Below, piece after piece: positions 9,901 through 21,200 of a DNA stretch of 64,000 bases. This stretch comes from Drosophila miranda. Its lineage: Eukaryota > Arthropoda > Insecta > Diptera > Drosophilidae. The notes under the pieces were generated by a model, which saw only the letters and a list, made by a program, of their open reading frames with translations, did not search any database and was not told the DNA's origin. The stretch spans positions 24,977,718-25,041,717 of the forward strand of contig NC_046673.1 in NCBI RefSeq assembly GCF_003369915.1. Reading direction: 5' to 3'. Numbering within the stretch: position 1 is the stretch's first letter; every line of letters begins with the position of its first letter. Both the position numbers and the translations under genes were made by a program.

Positions 9901-10697
9901 CAGCTGGGCGTGGGGGCAAGCTCAAGACATCTGCTGTATCCACTCCCCAGCAGCAGCATCAGCTGCTGCAACAGCAGCAACAACTTCAGGCCCAGCAGCT
10001 GCTGCAGCAACAGCAGCAACTTCTTGCACAGCCTGGAGTGGCAGCTCCCGACGTGGCTGCCGCAGGACAGCGCGCCCCCGTGCCCACCTATGCTGACCAG
10101 ATGCAGGCTGCCTTCATTGACTACCAGCGCCAGCGAGTGGAGTTTGAGCAGCAGCAACAACAGCTGCTCCAGAAGCTCTACCACTTCTATCCGGACATGT
10201 CGATCGGACAGCCCCAAGCCCCTGGCCAGGGCCAGTCCCAGTCCCAGGCCCTGCCACAGACCCAACCAGATGCCGCAGGAGCCGCTGGATCGCGTTTCGT
10301 CTATCGTCGTCCGCAGTTCGGCTCCAACGGTCTGCAGCAGCAGGCTGGGCGTTTCTCCGTCAGCCAGGGAGGTGCTCAAGGACAGGGCGTTCGTGCCGCC
10401 TACTCAGCGGGCGACATCTACTCAGGATCAGGAGGAGGCCGAGGTGTTGTCCCTCCCGGCTCGGGTGGCGACTTCTACTCGACCCAGCAGCACATGGGCT
10501 TCCTGCAGCAGCAGCAGCAGGACGTGCTGCGCGAACAACAACAGCAGTTTGCCAGCAGCCAACTGGCCCCAACAACCACCCAGAGCTACGGAATGGCCGT
10601 CCCAATGTCCTCCGTACTAGGTTCTCCATCGTTCCAGCCTTCGTCGGACGTTTCCCACGTGAGCTTCAGCAGTGGCAATCTTAACTACAATTTCTAG
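6935..10697 (+). CDS. Secreted Gln-rich structural (matrix/eggshell/cuticle-type) protein, host of nested genes
   Basis: I read two exons: 6935-7174 and 9816-10697, both phase 0, giving 373 aa. The donor is CTG|GTAAGT. The acceptor follows a pyrimidine-rich tract ending in CAACAG. The N-terminus is a clear signal peptide (MLAVALIMAGLVLAG, cleavage near QEACQA). After it come a Gln/Glu-rich segment, long poly-Gln/Leu blocks, a short YADQMQAAFIDYQRQ helix region, and a Gly/Ser/Tyr-rich C-terminus ending NLNYNF. This composition suggests an extracellular structural protein; no catalytic domain is visible. The frame of exon 1 runs on past the donor to 7459, but that continuation lies over a better minus-strand gene, so I prefer the spliced form. 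An optional 51-bp exon at 9632-9682 would keep the frame. I do not recognise a named orthologue. Confidence 0.65.
7271..7575 (-). CDS. Small secreted protein, 79 aa, two exons, nested in the intron
   Basis: Exon 1 (7575-7501) encodes 25 residues, almost all signal peptide (MMTLRLTLLLAGWWLLVACT, then AARPQ). Exon 2 (7435-7271) starts DLGTGMALAM and ends NLPLSG with TAA. The intron is 65 bases long with donor CAG|GTTAGG and acceptor TTCGACAG, preceded by branch-like CTAAC; phase is 0. A TATA-like TTAAATATA lies on this strand at about 7625-7633, some 50 bases before the start. It resembles the neighbour at 8611-9270: both have RPQ right after the signal peptide, an Ala/Met/Gly-rich helix ending in GG, and a GFG(E/D)AM motif, so I infer a paralogue pair. 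Function unknown. It is easily missed because each exon is short. Confidence 0.6.
7949..7954 (-). terminator. Polyadenylation signal for the 105-aa secreted protein gene
   Basis: AATAAA on the minus strand, 26 bases after the stop codon at 7980. Confidence 0.7.
7980..8297 (-). CDS. Small secreted acidic protein, 105 aa, nested in the intron
   Basis: Single exon with ATG at 8297 and TAG at 7982-7980. I chose this ATG because it starts a clean signal peptide (MTSALIYALTLIFVLVAANG) and the longer frame upstream does not. The mature part is acidic (DELDMDYSNEYDD), then has an amphipathic helix (about residues 55-95) with heptad-like hydrophobic spacing, DFEQGISNAWQSIVDSVRTY. An initiator-like TCAGTA lies about 45 bases before the start codon and AATAAA 26 bases after the stop. 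Together with its two minus-strand neighbours it sits in the intron of the plus-strand Gln-rich protein gene. No family recognised; a role outside the cell is inferred only from the signal peptide. Confidence 0.65.
   Translation of the reverse strand: MTSALIYALTLIFVLVAANGERAAVDELDMDYSNEYDDVRPHLLYPDESRLDRQISNAARDFEQGISNAWQSIVDSVRTYFEELKNFFSDGREPNAANEVFSMDA
8555..8560 (-). terminator. Polyadenylation signal for the 219-aa basic secreted protein gene
   Basis: AATAAA on the minus strand, about 50 bases after the stop codon at 8611. Confidence 0.65.
8611..9270 (-). CDS. Secreted, strongly basic protein with furin-like sites, 219 aa, nested in the intron
   Basis: Single exon, ATG at 9270 and TAG at 8613-8611. 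The start at 9270 gives a signal peptide (MRSQVIGLLVGLGLGLAWG) followed by RPQSP; the longer upstream frame would bury it. The first half of the mature protein is an Ala-rich segment with GFGDAM. It is followed by two Arg/Lys clusters (around residues 85-105 and 125-165), including TKRIKR|APC, a possible proprotein-convertase site. The C-terminus has an amphipathic helix (LKVMWLSLVDNVTDVVQQM). A TATA-like TTAAAAG lies 45-50 bases upstream and AATAAA about 50 bases downstream. It probably shares ancestry with the 79-aa protein at 7271-7575. Function unknown. Confidence 0.65.
   Translation of the reverse strand: MRSQVIGLLVGLGLGLAWGRPQSPFDNLALGAMNVAANIAEAVQGGAAINRDLNFDNPLMTVHSKTAAGFGDAMRQPSGGDSSESEERRRRRKRRSLRRTKRIKRAPCHWKMSMTTEAAGDDEVEARKKRARKRAANNASRSRITLKKITKKSTKKKLLRRRRQMPSEGAGGGQQQAAATLGDRLKVMWLSLVDNVTDVVQQMRQKISSAAGAASAGGN
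9632..9682 (+). other. Possible in-frame cassette exon or alternative first exon of the Gln-rich protein gene
   Basis: A 51-bp segment between the acceptor TTTCATCAG and the donor CTG|GTAAGA encodes 17 codons without a stop. If included between 7174 and 9816 it keeps phase 0. Its internal ATG at 9638 could instead start a form lacking a signal peptide, from an initiator-like TCAGTG near 9460. Both readings are inference; it may also be fortuitous. Confidence 0.35.
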
Positions 10698-13560
10698 TCA
10701 GCAGGAGCAGGAGGAGCGACAGGATCCGCCTCTCTCTTAAGTTTTTTTTTCATCCTATTAAGGCTCTATTTTTTGTTAAAATTCAAAGTGAACAAGTGCA
10801 AAAATGGTTAGAAGTTATGAAATCAGAAATCTCTGTTTACGAGGGGTCGGATCTCTGGTTGGGGTCTCTGCTCAGAGAGAATAGGAGTCACGAATGAGGG
10901 TTGGAGCGCGTGTCGTATGTGTGATTTTATCGATCTCTGAATGACACGGAACGAGAACATCGCCGCACGATATTGTGGACTATCATCTGCCACCACGAAG
11001 CATCATCGAACTCTCGCTCTTCCCCCGTTCTCATCACCAATCTCCACCACCAACTTCTGCCCACCTTCGATGGATGGGTGGCTGGGTTACTGTGTGGCTT
11101 GGGGATGAAAACAGATTGCTTGTTCCCATTGAGAGTGGCTGTAGAGTTTATAATCGCATTGGAGCTTCAATGGTCCCATTTATCAGCTCACCACCACAAT
11201 TTGGTATCTGGTGTGGGAAAGCGGAAGGTGGCTCTATTAATAGATACAATATCTATGGAAATGCATGGCAAAGCAAAGCCTTTTCTGCTGCCGGCTTTGG
11301 TGATGGTGGGGGTGGGAGGCAGTGAAAGAATTCAAAGGATACAATGGATGGCAATCGCCTTGGGTACCCCCAGAGGGATGTCAAGGACTGGACATATAAA
11401 GACCTCTCGTAGAGGGATTGGTTTGCATCATTCGAGTGTTTGCCACATGTGTATCTGAGAGAAGCCACTATCTGCATTTAAATCTGCATCGAATTTTTGT
11501 CGGGTACCCCAGGCCACACCCCAGGGAGCATTATGCATTCGGTTTATGCAATCCCTGCACACTCGCTGACCAACAGGTGGGTGAACGAAGGATGTGGCTT
11601 CCAGAGTTGCATCTCCCTCATCACCATGAATGGCATTAGCGAAACGTCCTTGAGGATTCCTCTGGCCACCTGCTACCAAGGACGGCATCGCTCTGGGCGC
11701 ATCTGCGCTCTGCATCTGCCAATGTAAACTGTAAGTCGAAGCGAACGCCAAGAAATACTGCTGCCAAGAAACAGCTGAAGGAACAGTGGGACCCAGAGCC
11801 AAAAACACGACAATTGCATTATAAAAGTAGAGGGGAAAAGGACGAGGGAAAAAATAAACCCGCTGACAAAGCCACGCGAACAACATAAATAGGGATGGAT
11901 ACAAAGGACGACTGACCTGGCCGACCATAAGGCGACCCAAGGCAAGAAATAATACAAATATTGAAGTCTTGTTCACCCTGGATGGTAACATTTGAAAGTA
12001 ATTCAATTAGAGGTCCGCAATCCCTTCGTCGGATGAATATTAATTGGAAAAACCCATCGCCATTTGGCACAGAATGAGAGTGAGAGCCTGAAAGCCAGAC
12101 ACTGATTTTCCCAGCTCTCCCCTCGACTTATTTGCATGGAAAATTCCCATTTTGGTGTCGACCGATGTGTCGACAAACGGACAGACAACAACAAATTGAA
12201 GAGGAAACGGAGCCGAAAAAAGAAAACAAAATGGAAATGGAAAACTAGCCGAATGGGACGCAAAGCAAATACAGTTACAAAATAGACCCACGTGTGTGCA
12301 GACATGTGTGAGTGATTGTATCTGTGCATCTGTATGTGGGATGTATGCGTAGGACCGCATCCTGTTCATTTCCCCAAACGAGAGGAGAAGGCCAGGATAA
12401 TGGACAATGGCAGAAGGGGCTTGAGCAAATAGTGCCACCACCATGACGGCCGTTGCATGCCTCTGGACTCTACTGCTTGCCCCCGGCTTAAGGCAGCAAC
12501 AAGCTTGCAACTGCCTCTTCAACTTCAGCATCAATCGCAGAGCCAAAAATATGAGCTCCCCTTTCGACGAAGCCCAGCTTCGTTATTAGCGGGATAATTA
12601 GAAAAACTTTCCCCTAAATGGAACAGAAGGAGCCTGCAACTTCTCGAGTCAGTTGCAGATTCCTCAAGGACCCTCCCTCTCGTAGGCCAGCAAATTAAAA
12701 ACCAACACAGTGGGCCTAAACCTGATAAAACAGGAATTATGTTAAGAACAGATTGGAAACAGACCCCAAAACAAGGAAGCAGCAATGCATCGATGGAAAT
12801 GTTGCGCCACTTCCAACAAGGATAATGTAAAATTAGTTGAAGAAGAAAGTAGTACATCAAATAGTACGTAAAGTAGGAGCTAGATGGGTATTGTCGGCTT
12901 AAAGTGATGAGCATTGTATTTTACGATTATTAATGTGGTAGAATAGTCCAATGGGGAGTCCTTGGAGTCGAAGTGCGAACAGACTTCGACTCAAACCAAG
13001 TGACATTTTGAATGCCATAGAAGTGCTCCTCCAACCTCCTCCTACCCTCCTGCGCCTGCGGGTATTTTGAGCAAAGACCAAAATAAACGGATGGGATATC
13101 GACTTTGGGCCATATGCGAGTGACGTAAATGGGTTTTTGGGCTTTTAAGGGCCCTTGCACTTTGCACTTTTCATTTCGGGGGCTTAAAATCCGCAAAAGA
13201 TGTATATGTATGGGAATGGACGGATGTGGATGGACAGTGCGTCTTGCAGCTGTAAGTGCTTGAATTCAAACTGGAGTGCAGTCGATGCTTCTGACTGTCA
13301 TGGAGCCCACTGTACGTGTACGAGTACATATGTCCAGAGTTTATCCAGAGTTATGTATGTTCAAGGGCTCGCGGGGGATGCGATGTCGTGTTTTGAGCCA
13401 TAAAGTATCCGTTGATCAACTGGGGCGTGGCGAATAAATCTCAGAACAGCTCCCCAAAATAGAGGGACGATATATGCAAGGTCTGTATCATATATCATAT
13501 AACGACAGGTCGACATACCACACCCGAACGCATATAGAGGGAGTCGTCAGTAACAATGGG
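10698..13560. other. Intergenic between convergent genes, no gene seen
   Basis: The region between the Gln-rich gene (+) and the cuticle gene (-). Frames up to 192 codons exist on the minus strand (11428-12006), but they have no domain and no splice support and overlap equal-sized frames on other strands. The first 200 bases must hold the 3' UTR of the Gln-rich gene; no perfect AATAAA was found there. Confidence 0.45.
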
Positions 13561-13566
13561 TTTATT
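13561..13566 (-). terminator. Polyadenylation signal of the cuticle protein gene
   Basis: AATAAA on the minus strand about 730 bases after the stop codon at 14298. This would give a 3' UTR of roughly 750 bases. Closer alternatives may exist, so the assignment is tentative. Confidence 0.4.
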
Positions 13567-14297
13567 TTTTCCACTTTCATTTCGTTTCAGTTTACAAAAT
13601 AAGTTTAAATACAACGTAAATTCAACCGCGATAAAAAAAAACACATACAGTATACAGGGCAGCATTGGGGGGGTGTTTGGAGTTGGAGATGGGGTCCTTT
13701 CCCCGTAGAGCTTAAGCCCTGGAGCTAAAAACAACATAATAATAATAATAAAAAACGCGGAGCGTGCCAGGAACCAGGGACCAGGGATCCCCTCTCTCAG
13801 AGGATTGCGGCGTACTTTTCGGTGAAAATCGGCAACGTTGCATCGTGTCACAGTCACAGTTCACTTGGGTCGGTCACTGTTCCCCATTCTTCCGCACTTT
13901 TCACTGGCTCACTGCCGTTCTGCGGTGCACAAATCGAGTTTTAATTAAGTCGAGTTACACCAAGGCATTATTTACAGCCGTACTGGAAGAGTGGAACAGC
14001 GGGACCCCGAGTCGTAGTTGGAGCCGGATCCGGCGACACGCTCTGAGTATTATTGTTCCTATTATTATTATTATTATTATTAGCCTGCGCCAGGGACAGG
14101 GACAGAGACAAGGACGGGGCGACAGATGGATCCGTTGGTTCGTTAGTTGCATGCTTTTCTGGATGGACGAATGCATGTCCGGGCGGAGGGAGCAGAAGCA
14201 GGAGCTGGAACTGGAGCTTATGGTGACAATGGTGGGGGTACTGGGACTGGTACTGGTACAGGTACAGGTTCAGGGTGCAGGTCACGGAGAAACCTTC

Positions 14298-17200
14298 CTA
14301 GTAGCCGTAGTGAATGCCGTGTCCGGAGACCGATGTGTGTACCAGGGCGGGTGCGGCAACGGCGGCTCTGGGAGGGACAGAGAGAGAAAGAGAGAAGAAG
14401 AGAGATGAGCGTGCGATTATATTTGTCCATCTGTCCGAGAATGGTGTAGGTTCTAGGGGGGCGCTATTAATAACGACTCCGTAATTTCTCATTACTCACT
14501 TCAACACTGGGCCACCCAGGTGCGTAGCATAGGCGGGTGCAGCGTAGGCAGGTGCAGCGTACGCAGCGGGGGCGTAGCCGTGTCCAATAATGCCAGGAGC
14601 TATATACGGGGAACAGGATCAAAATATGGTGACAGAACGTTAGCATAAATACACTCAAAGAGGGGAAAAACAGAGTAAAAATATATGGAAATATATAGCT
14701 ACAGAGAACAGAGAAAGAAGGAGAGGGAGAGGGAGAGGGAAAGAGAAAAGAAGAGAGAAATGCGGAGTAAGAGTTAAGCAGGAGCTTGCCCAAATTAGCA
14801 TCGGGCCAGAGAGTCCTTTCTCTGCTTGGACAATACTGTCCTGTCCTCCTGCTTTGGGGTTGTCCACGGCAACCGCAAGAACCGGAGTCCAGGTTCATTT
14901 CCACACACATTTCACAGCTGTCCTCGGAGTGTGGTACCTAAGCAATCAACCGACAAGATAACATCAATCAAGTGGCGCACACACACAGACACAGGAGACT
15001 CGCCCATGGCTTACACTTGGACATTCCGAATCTGCCGGGACACCATGCAGACGAGTGCATTTTTTTGGCAGTGAAAGGCGGCCACTAGGAGACTTTGACT
15101 CCAAACTGGTGTTTGACGGCTGACGGCTTTAAAGAAGTGGGCCAGCGAGGACCCCGGACAATTGGGCAATGAATGATTGATTACATGGCCGAGCTTTGGG
15201 CCTCCTGTCAGTCCCTCCCAGTGCCTCGCGCCGCACATGCCCTATCTGTTTCTAGCAAGACAAATCGATAGCTGACGGACAAAAACAGTTTATCCTGTGT
15301 CTTGTTTGTGTGTGGAACGGTGGCGGGCAGCTGAATCGATTGACTCCTCCAATAGCGAGTTGACTGTCATGCAAGAGGGGGGAGTCGCATCCCTGTTGCC
15401 TGTCATGCCTGTCAAGCGATAAAGCCTTTGATCAAATCGATCGCTGGGATGATTTTTGTCGATCATTTTCGACTTTTGTTTCTTTTGAGTATTCTCTACG
15501 TGGGTGCTCTATAACATTATTTCATCCCACTCATCGCCTGTTGTCCAGTGGAGCAAAATTTTCGCTTAGTATTTTCTTCGCGCCCCTAGAGTTTGTTTTT
15601 GCCAAGTGCACTTGGCGGAGAGGCGAAAACACAATAAATTTCCGCAGTACAGTCCGGCAGAAGATAACTTTTCTCTGTCCCATTTCCCCCATATCCCCAT
15701 TGCATTATCGATAGCTACCCCCGATGGGTGCATGGCAGCATGGCGGCTGTGGCATTTTAGAGTCGAAAACTTTTTGTAAAATTAGTTGAACATCGCTCAC
15801 AAATTACTACGGAAGCAGTGACAGTGCGGAGAGAGTGCAGCGGAGGGTGCGGAAGTTAGCGGGGGATTGGTGAAGGGGCAACATCAGCATCCGGGCTTGC
15901 ACCTACCGTAGGCTGGAGTGGCGGCATACTTCACAACTTGAGCGGGAGCGGCGGCAACCTGAGCGTAGCCATGCGACAGGGCCGGACCGGAGCTATATCC
16001 GCCATACCCATAGCCGAGACCTGCGCCCAGGCCCAGGTGTCCGATGTGTCCATAGTGTCCCACTGCCACTCCCGAGAGCTGCAGGGCCGGGGCCGTGGCT
16101 GCATAATGGCCGCCACCGTACTGAGGGCCGTAGTGGCCGCCGTAGGCCACGGTTGGGGCGGCGGCATAGCCGTGACTCGCGTAGGCCAGGCCCTGGATCT
16201 GGGCAGGGGCCGTGTGCCCCACTCCCAAGGCGTACGAGGCGCCAATAGCGGGGGCGGCGATGGCGTGAGTCGCGGGAGCTAGATTCGGTTTGGGGTTAAC
16301 ATTAAACTACGTGCACTAGGGGGATGGAGTGGATCGTGTGGTGCTTGGTGCTTGGTGCTTGGTGCTCGTTATTTGGTACTTGACGGACAATATCCTTGAC
16401 AGGATGAGGCTTACCTGCATAATGGGCCGCTGGGGCCAAGCCAGCGTCGTTGCTGATGCTCGAACGCTGAACATGTGACTGAGAGTGGGCCGTCTGCACC
16501 TGGCTGGCGTAGTCCGATTGTGAGGACTGGCCGTAGTGTCCCTTCACCGTGTGCTCCTGTGTGTTGCCCACGGAGGCGTGGTCTACGCTGGGGGCGCTGA
16601 TCGAGTAGGCGGCGGGTCCGCCGGGCTTGGCCTGGGCGCAGGCGATCGCCATTGCGGCCACACAGAGAATAACCTGGAATGGAGTGAAAGCCATGAAAGC
16701 CAATGAACGAAAGAACTTGCTTTTCCATATTTTTCAGGGGAAAAGAGTCCTGTGTTTATTTTGGGAGCAGCAGCAGCAGCGCAGCAGGAAATTGCAGACG
16801 AGTAAACTTTTAATTAAGTTTTGTAAAGTAGTTGAGTAGAACAAGAAGACAAGAAGAAAGATATGGATAGACGGATGCGGGGTGGCATGACCTTGAAGGA
16901 GGGGACTGAGATGTCTCTGACTGTGTCGAAGGACCCACAAAGACTGCCTCTAGTATCAGTTAGAGGCAGTTATTGCATTGGGAGACAGGATGTAATTGGT
17001 GCAAGATACCAAACAGAACTATAAATAAACAAAGAACTGGCTCTCACTGGCTGTACTCTCTGGGTATTCCAAGTAATAGTAAAGCATTCTTATTACATAT
17101 GTACATTGAATAGCATTAGAGTACTTTTAGCACCATGTGGGCAGCACTGGGCAGCACTTGTGAATTGGAGCTGTGGAAAGTGCTTAATGCCTGCGCCATT

Positions 17201-18139
17201 CATTAATTGTATAAAAATAAACAACTTTTCATAAAGTTGAAGGGAATGGGATGGGAGGCTTGGATGACCTGCTATATTCTATATTTATCTTGACTTATTT
17301 GTCACTCTGGACTTAGGACTTCACTCCTCCACTTCTGTTGAACGCATTCAGGACGTGGGCGAGAGAATGCCCTTTGGGATGCCATGGAACTGCGCTCTAA
17401 GCTGTGCCCACAGCCTACTCTGCATGCTGGCTGTGCACCTGCTCTGGCAGTGGACAGCCAGGTCAGGTTTGGCCTGACCTGACCTTGGCCCGGAGAGTCG
17501 CACTCGTAATTAGCTGCGTCTATCATGCGTTCTAGCACTGGCACTGGCTCTGGTTCTGGCTTTGGGTGTCGTTCTCGTTATCGTGTACCAGTGGGTTGCC
17601 TTGGCCACCAATTTTAATGGAAATTGAAATAGAAATGCAATTGCATTGCAAGTGAGGTCGGGAAAAGGAAGATTGCAGGCAACTGCGAGGGAACTGCCAG
17701 AGAACAAAGGAGTGTAGCAGATGCCAGATGGTAAATGCCAGGTTTGCATGAAACAATCCGTTTCACTAGAGCTCCTTCCTGTCCGCTGCAGCAGCAAGTC
17801 AAACGTTGTTATCCTGTCGTGGAGGATCCAAGCAAAAGCCACAAAGGTAAAGTGTACTGCCAGTTCTGCGAATCTGGCATGATAACTCGCTGTGGCTGAC
17901 GACATTGGGGCCTCCTTTCCGCCGGAGATAAGTGTCGGAAACTGGAGAGGACTGGAGCCAAAGATGTAACATTTGAAAGGATAACAACTGCTGGTGCTGA
18001 TGCTGCAACGGATCGGTGGCTGTATCTCCTAAGCTCCTTTGTCATGTCCCCGTACCAATGGGATCCTTTGAAGGCAACTTAAATACTGCTTGCCACAAAC
18101 ACACTTGCACACACTTGCCACACGCACCTTGAAAGCCAT
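14298..18139 (-). CDS. Structural cuticle protein, 270 aa, five exons
   Basis: Exons on the minus strand are 18139-18128, 16673-16415, 16278-15907, 14599-14500 and 14367-14298 (stop TAG). All phases match (0, 1, 1, 2). The tiny first exon encodes only MAFK and is followed by GTGCGT, an arrangement common in insect cuticle genes. Joined to exon 2 it completes a signal peptide, MAFKVILCVAAMAIACAQA. Exon 2 then carries a motif with HTVKGHYGQSSQSDYASQ, TAHSQSHV and SISNDAG, which I recall from adult/pupal cuticle proteins without a chitin-binding R&R domain. Exons 3-5 are Ala/Pro/Gly/Tyr-rich, with many GHY and YAAP units, ending HGIHYGY. Exon 3 (372 bp, phase 1-1) could be skipped in frame. If the last intron is retained, a TGA overlapping its donor ends the protein right after PVLK. 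Likely role: secreted exoskeleton component. Confidence 0.8.
16339..16367. repeat. 7-bp tandem repeat (GGTGCTT)n in a cuticle-gene intron
   Basis: About four copies of a 7-bp unit within intron 2 of the cuticle gene. The intron is short (136 bases), so this array is a large part of it. Confidence 0.75.
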
Positions 18140-18263
18140 TTTGAGCTTGTTAAACGTCCAATAAAGAGTGGCAAAAAAATACGTTTCAATCGGTTTTATT
18201 TGGATTGCAACTGCGGTCTGGGCTGCGTCTCGGCAACTGTTTCGGTTCGCCGTTCTTTGGGCC

Positions 18264-18271
18264 TATTTATA
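18264..18271 (-). promoter_or_regulatory. TATA box of the cuticle protein gene
   Basis: TATAAATA on the minus strand, with an initiator-like ACAGTT about 30 bases downstream (near 18237). The start codon at 18139 then lies about 100 bases into the transcript. Confidence 0.65.
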
Positions 18272-21200
18272 CGAATTTGAGTGATGGAAAAGCCCCCTCA
18301 CTCTGCTCTCGAAATATGGTGCAACACGGGCAATCAGTGGTGGTGGTGGTGGCGGCTGCAGTCAAGAGAACGGGTTTGCCCCGCAGTTGGCAAAGCAGGC
18401 AGCAGGCCAAGACAGAGCACACAACTCAGGCGCGGCCGGGGTATACGTACACAGTCTTCTGCAGCCCCTACAACCCCTACAGCCGCTGCAGTTCGATCGC
18501 CTTTCGATTTAATCGAAATCACTTCACATCATCGATTGTTTAATTGGAAATTTGTCCGAAGTTGTCCAAACGGCAGTGTTTCTGGTGTGTCTTGTGGCGA
18601 ATGCGGCAGAAGGAAATGCCAACGAACAAGGTGAGCTCTAACCCCATGGATGGTCACTGAGCCACTGGATGGACGGATGGAGAATTGAGGACTGGGTCGT
18701 CGAGCGGAGTCGAGTAGAGTCTGCTTCCATAACTTGCCTTGTTCCCATTTCCATTTCCATTCCTCGTATCGTTCGCGCGGCTCTTGTCAAGTGCTTTATT
18801 AATGGTCTCAATCCCCCGTACCCAGTCTGCCGCCCCCTATCCTCCCCTCTGAGCATTTTTTGGCCCAGCCTGCGGACATATTTTATTTTAACTTTTTTAA
18901 ATTACGCGTAGACCACAAAGTACCAATATGGAGTACGGTAAGGTCGAGAGATGTGGAGCAGCTCCTTTGTTTGTTCTGGCTCCGAATCAACAGTCCACCA
19001 TCTCCATCCTCTACATCTCAGTGGGGAGACCCATGCATAGCTATAATTCACCAGATATCGCTCTGACGTAATGGGTATCTCCTAGTCTTAATACACAAAC
19101 GCAGCGTTCTTTTTGGGTTTTTGTTTTGGTTCTCACGCAACCGCCGCCAAATGGGCGCGGAAATTGGGCAGCCAGCCAGCGTTGGAGTTGAAGTTAGAGA
19201 TTGGAGTCATATAGTAGTAAGAGCCAGGCCAGAGCTTGGAGCTGAAGCTAGGAGTTTGAAGTTTGAAGCTTGGAGCTTGGAGCTCGGAGCAGGGACTGGG
19301 TTTGGTTTCGCTTTCGAATGTCGGCAAAGTGGGGCTCCATTCAGTGTTAGGAGGCCTGTTTTTTCGCGAGAGTTTGATTTGTGATTGGTGATATATGCCA
19401 TTTTGCTTGTTTTGTTGCTGTTGCTGTTGCCGGTGTGTGTGTTGCCTGGCTAACAATTTTTGTGGGTCGCATGCAATTTATGCGCACTATGTGCGTTGTC
19501 GTGATGCGGGAAAGAGACAGGCCAGAGGCGACCAGCGACAGTGGGCCACAGTTATTATGCAATGTGTATGCGTGGCACCCATTACCCATTGTTGGTGGAT
19601 GACCAGAGAGTCTAGACTGGTAGAGACTGATGGAGACGGTGGAGCCGACTGCCTGCCTCACTGCGTGCCCCACGGCGGATCAAAACTAAGCGCAAACAAA
19701 GAGATTTCGTAACCAAGGCGATGCTGCGAAATTGCTTGCATTCTGCGACCTCCAAAGGAAGCACCCAGAAGCTGCTGCTGCTGCTGTCCCGAAAAAGGAC
19801 GAGTGCAGTAAGCGACCTTCAAGATGGCGCCACTTGCTTCAGCATTGCCAACAATGGGAAACATTGAGTTGGAGAGTGGGAGTGGAGCTCGGGCCTGACA
19901 TTGAGCGACCAATGCAACGCCAGTCATTGATTGTCATTGTGGATGTTCTCCCTCATCTGCTCCTTCATCCCTCTCTTCCCCTCTGCATCTCTTCCGTTCA
20001 GCTGTTTCTGTTGTTCCATTGTGTAATGGTGCGATATTTCAATTACGCTCCTTCCCCTCCTATCCGCAAACACCTCATAGCCCCCACCAACACAAACACC
20101 ATCACCACACACACAATGACAATGACAAGCGTCACAATCTGCGAGCTTTTTGTCTCTGGCATTAATTTGTATAATTGCAATGCCAATACAGGACAAACAG
20201 GGCAGAATCCAAGAACAATATCCATGCGAATGTGCAGCCAGCCATAGTCTGCCATCTCGATATCGCCCTGACAGCACCACGCCCGTGTCCCTCACTCCTA
20301 TCAGCTCCGCAGCGGGTGGCAAGCCTGTCACAATGTCCAGTCAGGCGCAACATTTCGCGTCTATGTGGGTCAAAAGGCGCAGACAACAAGGAGAGAGAAG
20401 AAAGGAAACGAACAACAAGAGGCACACAATAGGCCCCTTTCGACGAACCTGCGAATATTCCATACATATACTGTAGGGCTAAAAGATTTTCGATCGACAA
20501 GATTTCCAGTTTCAATTTAGGCAGAACAGATCGATCTCTTTCCCATTTGGAGGGTATGGCATCGTCAGGACATGAACATCTCTTATTTGAAGGATACTGA
20601 AACTCCAGATATGGGCTATGCTTGGGCCTGTAGTTTTTGTTGTTGCCGTTGCCGTTGCCACCCCCCCATCCACTGCCATACATAGCGCTATTGTTGCCAC
20701 ATTCCCATTGTGGCTTTTCTTGCGGGGGTCCTGGTGACATTTGCCTAAATACTCTGCCATACTCGACCATCATCACACATGGTGCCGCTCTCTTGCTGCC
20801 TTTTTGCTGGCATTTTTCAGGGAATGGATAGCCAAGAGGCGAAGATTAATGACCGGCATGCACTGACAGCAAAACGTCAGCACGCGACATCGATATCAAT
20901 AGCGATATCAATACATGTCCCAGAGACGGGGGGAAGTGGACTAAGTGGAGTCCGCCCTTCAAAACAGACTAGACCACATCTATGCTGTCCATCAATTATG
21001 GGTGTCGGTCAATTGTAGTCTAACTCAAGACCTATAGCTTCAGTACAGTCATTTTTCATATCTGATCGATCAGCAGCCTCCTGGAAAGCTCTATCTCTCT
21101 ATTTCTGTCTCTCTGGGAGATCATTTCAAGCGCTGATTAAGAGGTGCAGAAGTAAGAGTGTAGAACTAGACCCCTCTCCCTCGTTCCACAATTATAATCG

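Noticed and set aside
9739-10620. 293-codon plus frame over the Gln-rich exon
   Set aside because: Alternative frame of CAG-rich DNA read as Ser/Cys; the Gln frame has the matching splice phase and a natural C-terminus.
11428-12006. 192-codon minus-strand frame
   Set aside because: No recognised features, frames of similar size on other strands, and no promoter or polyadenylation signals in place.
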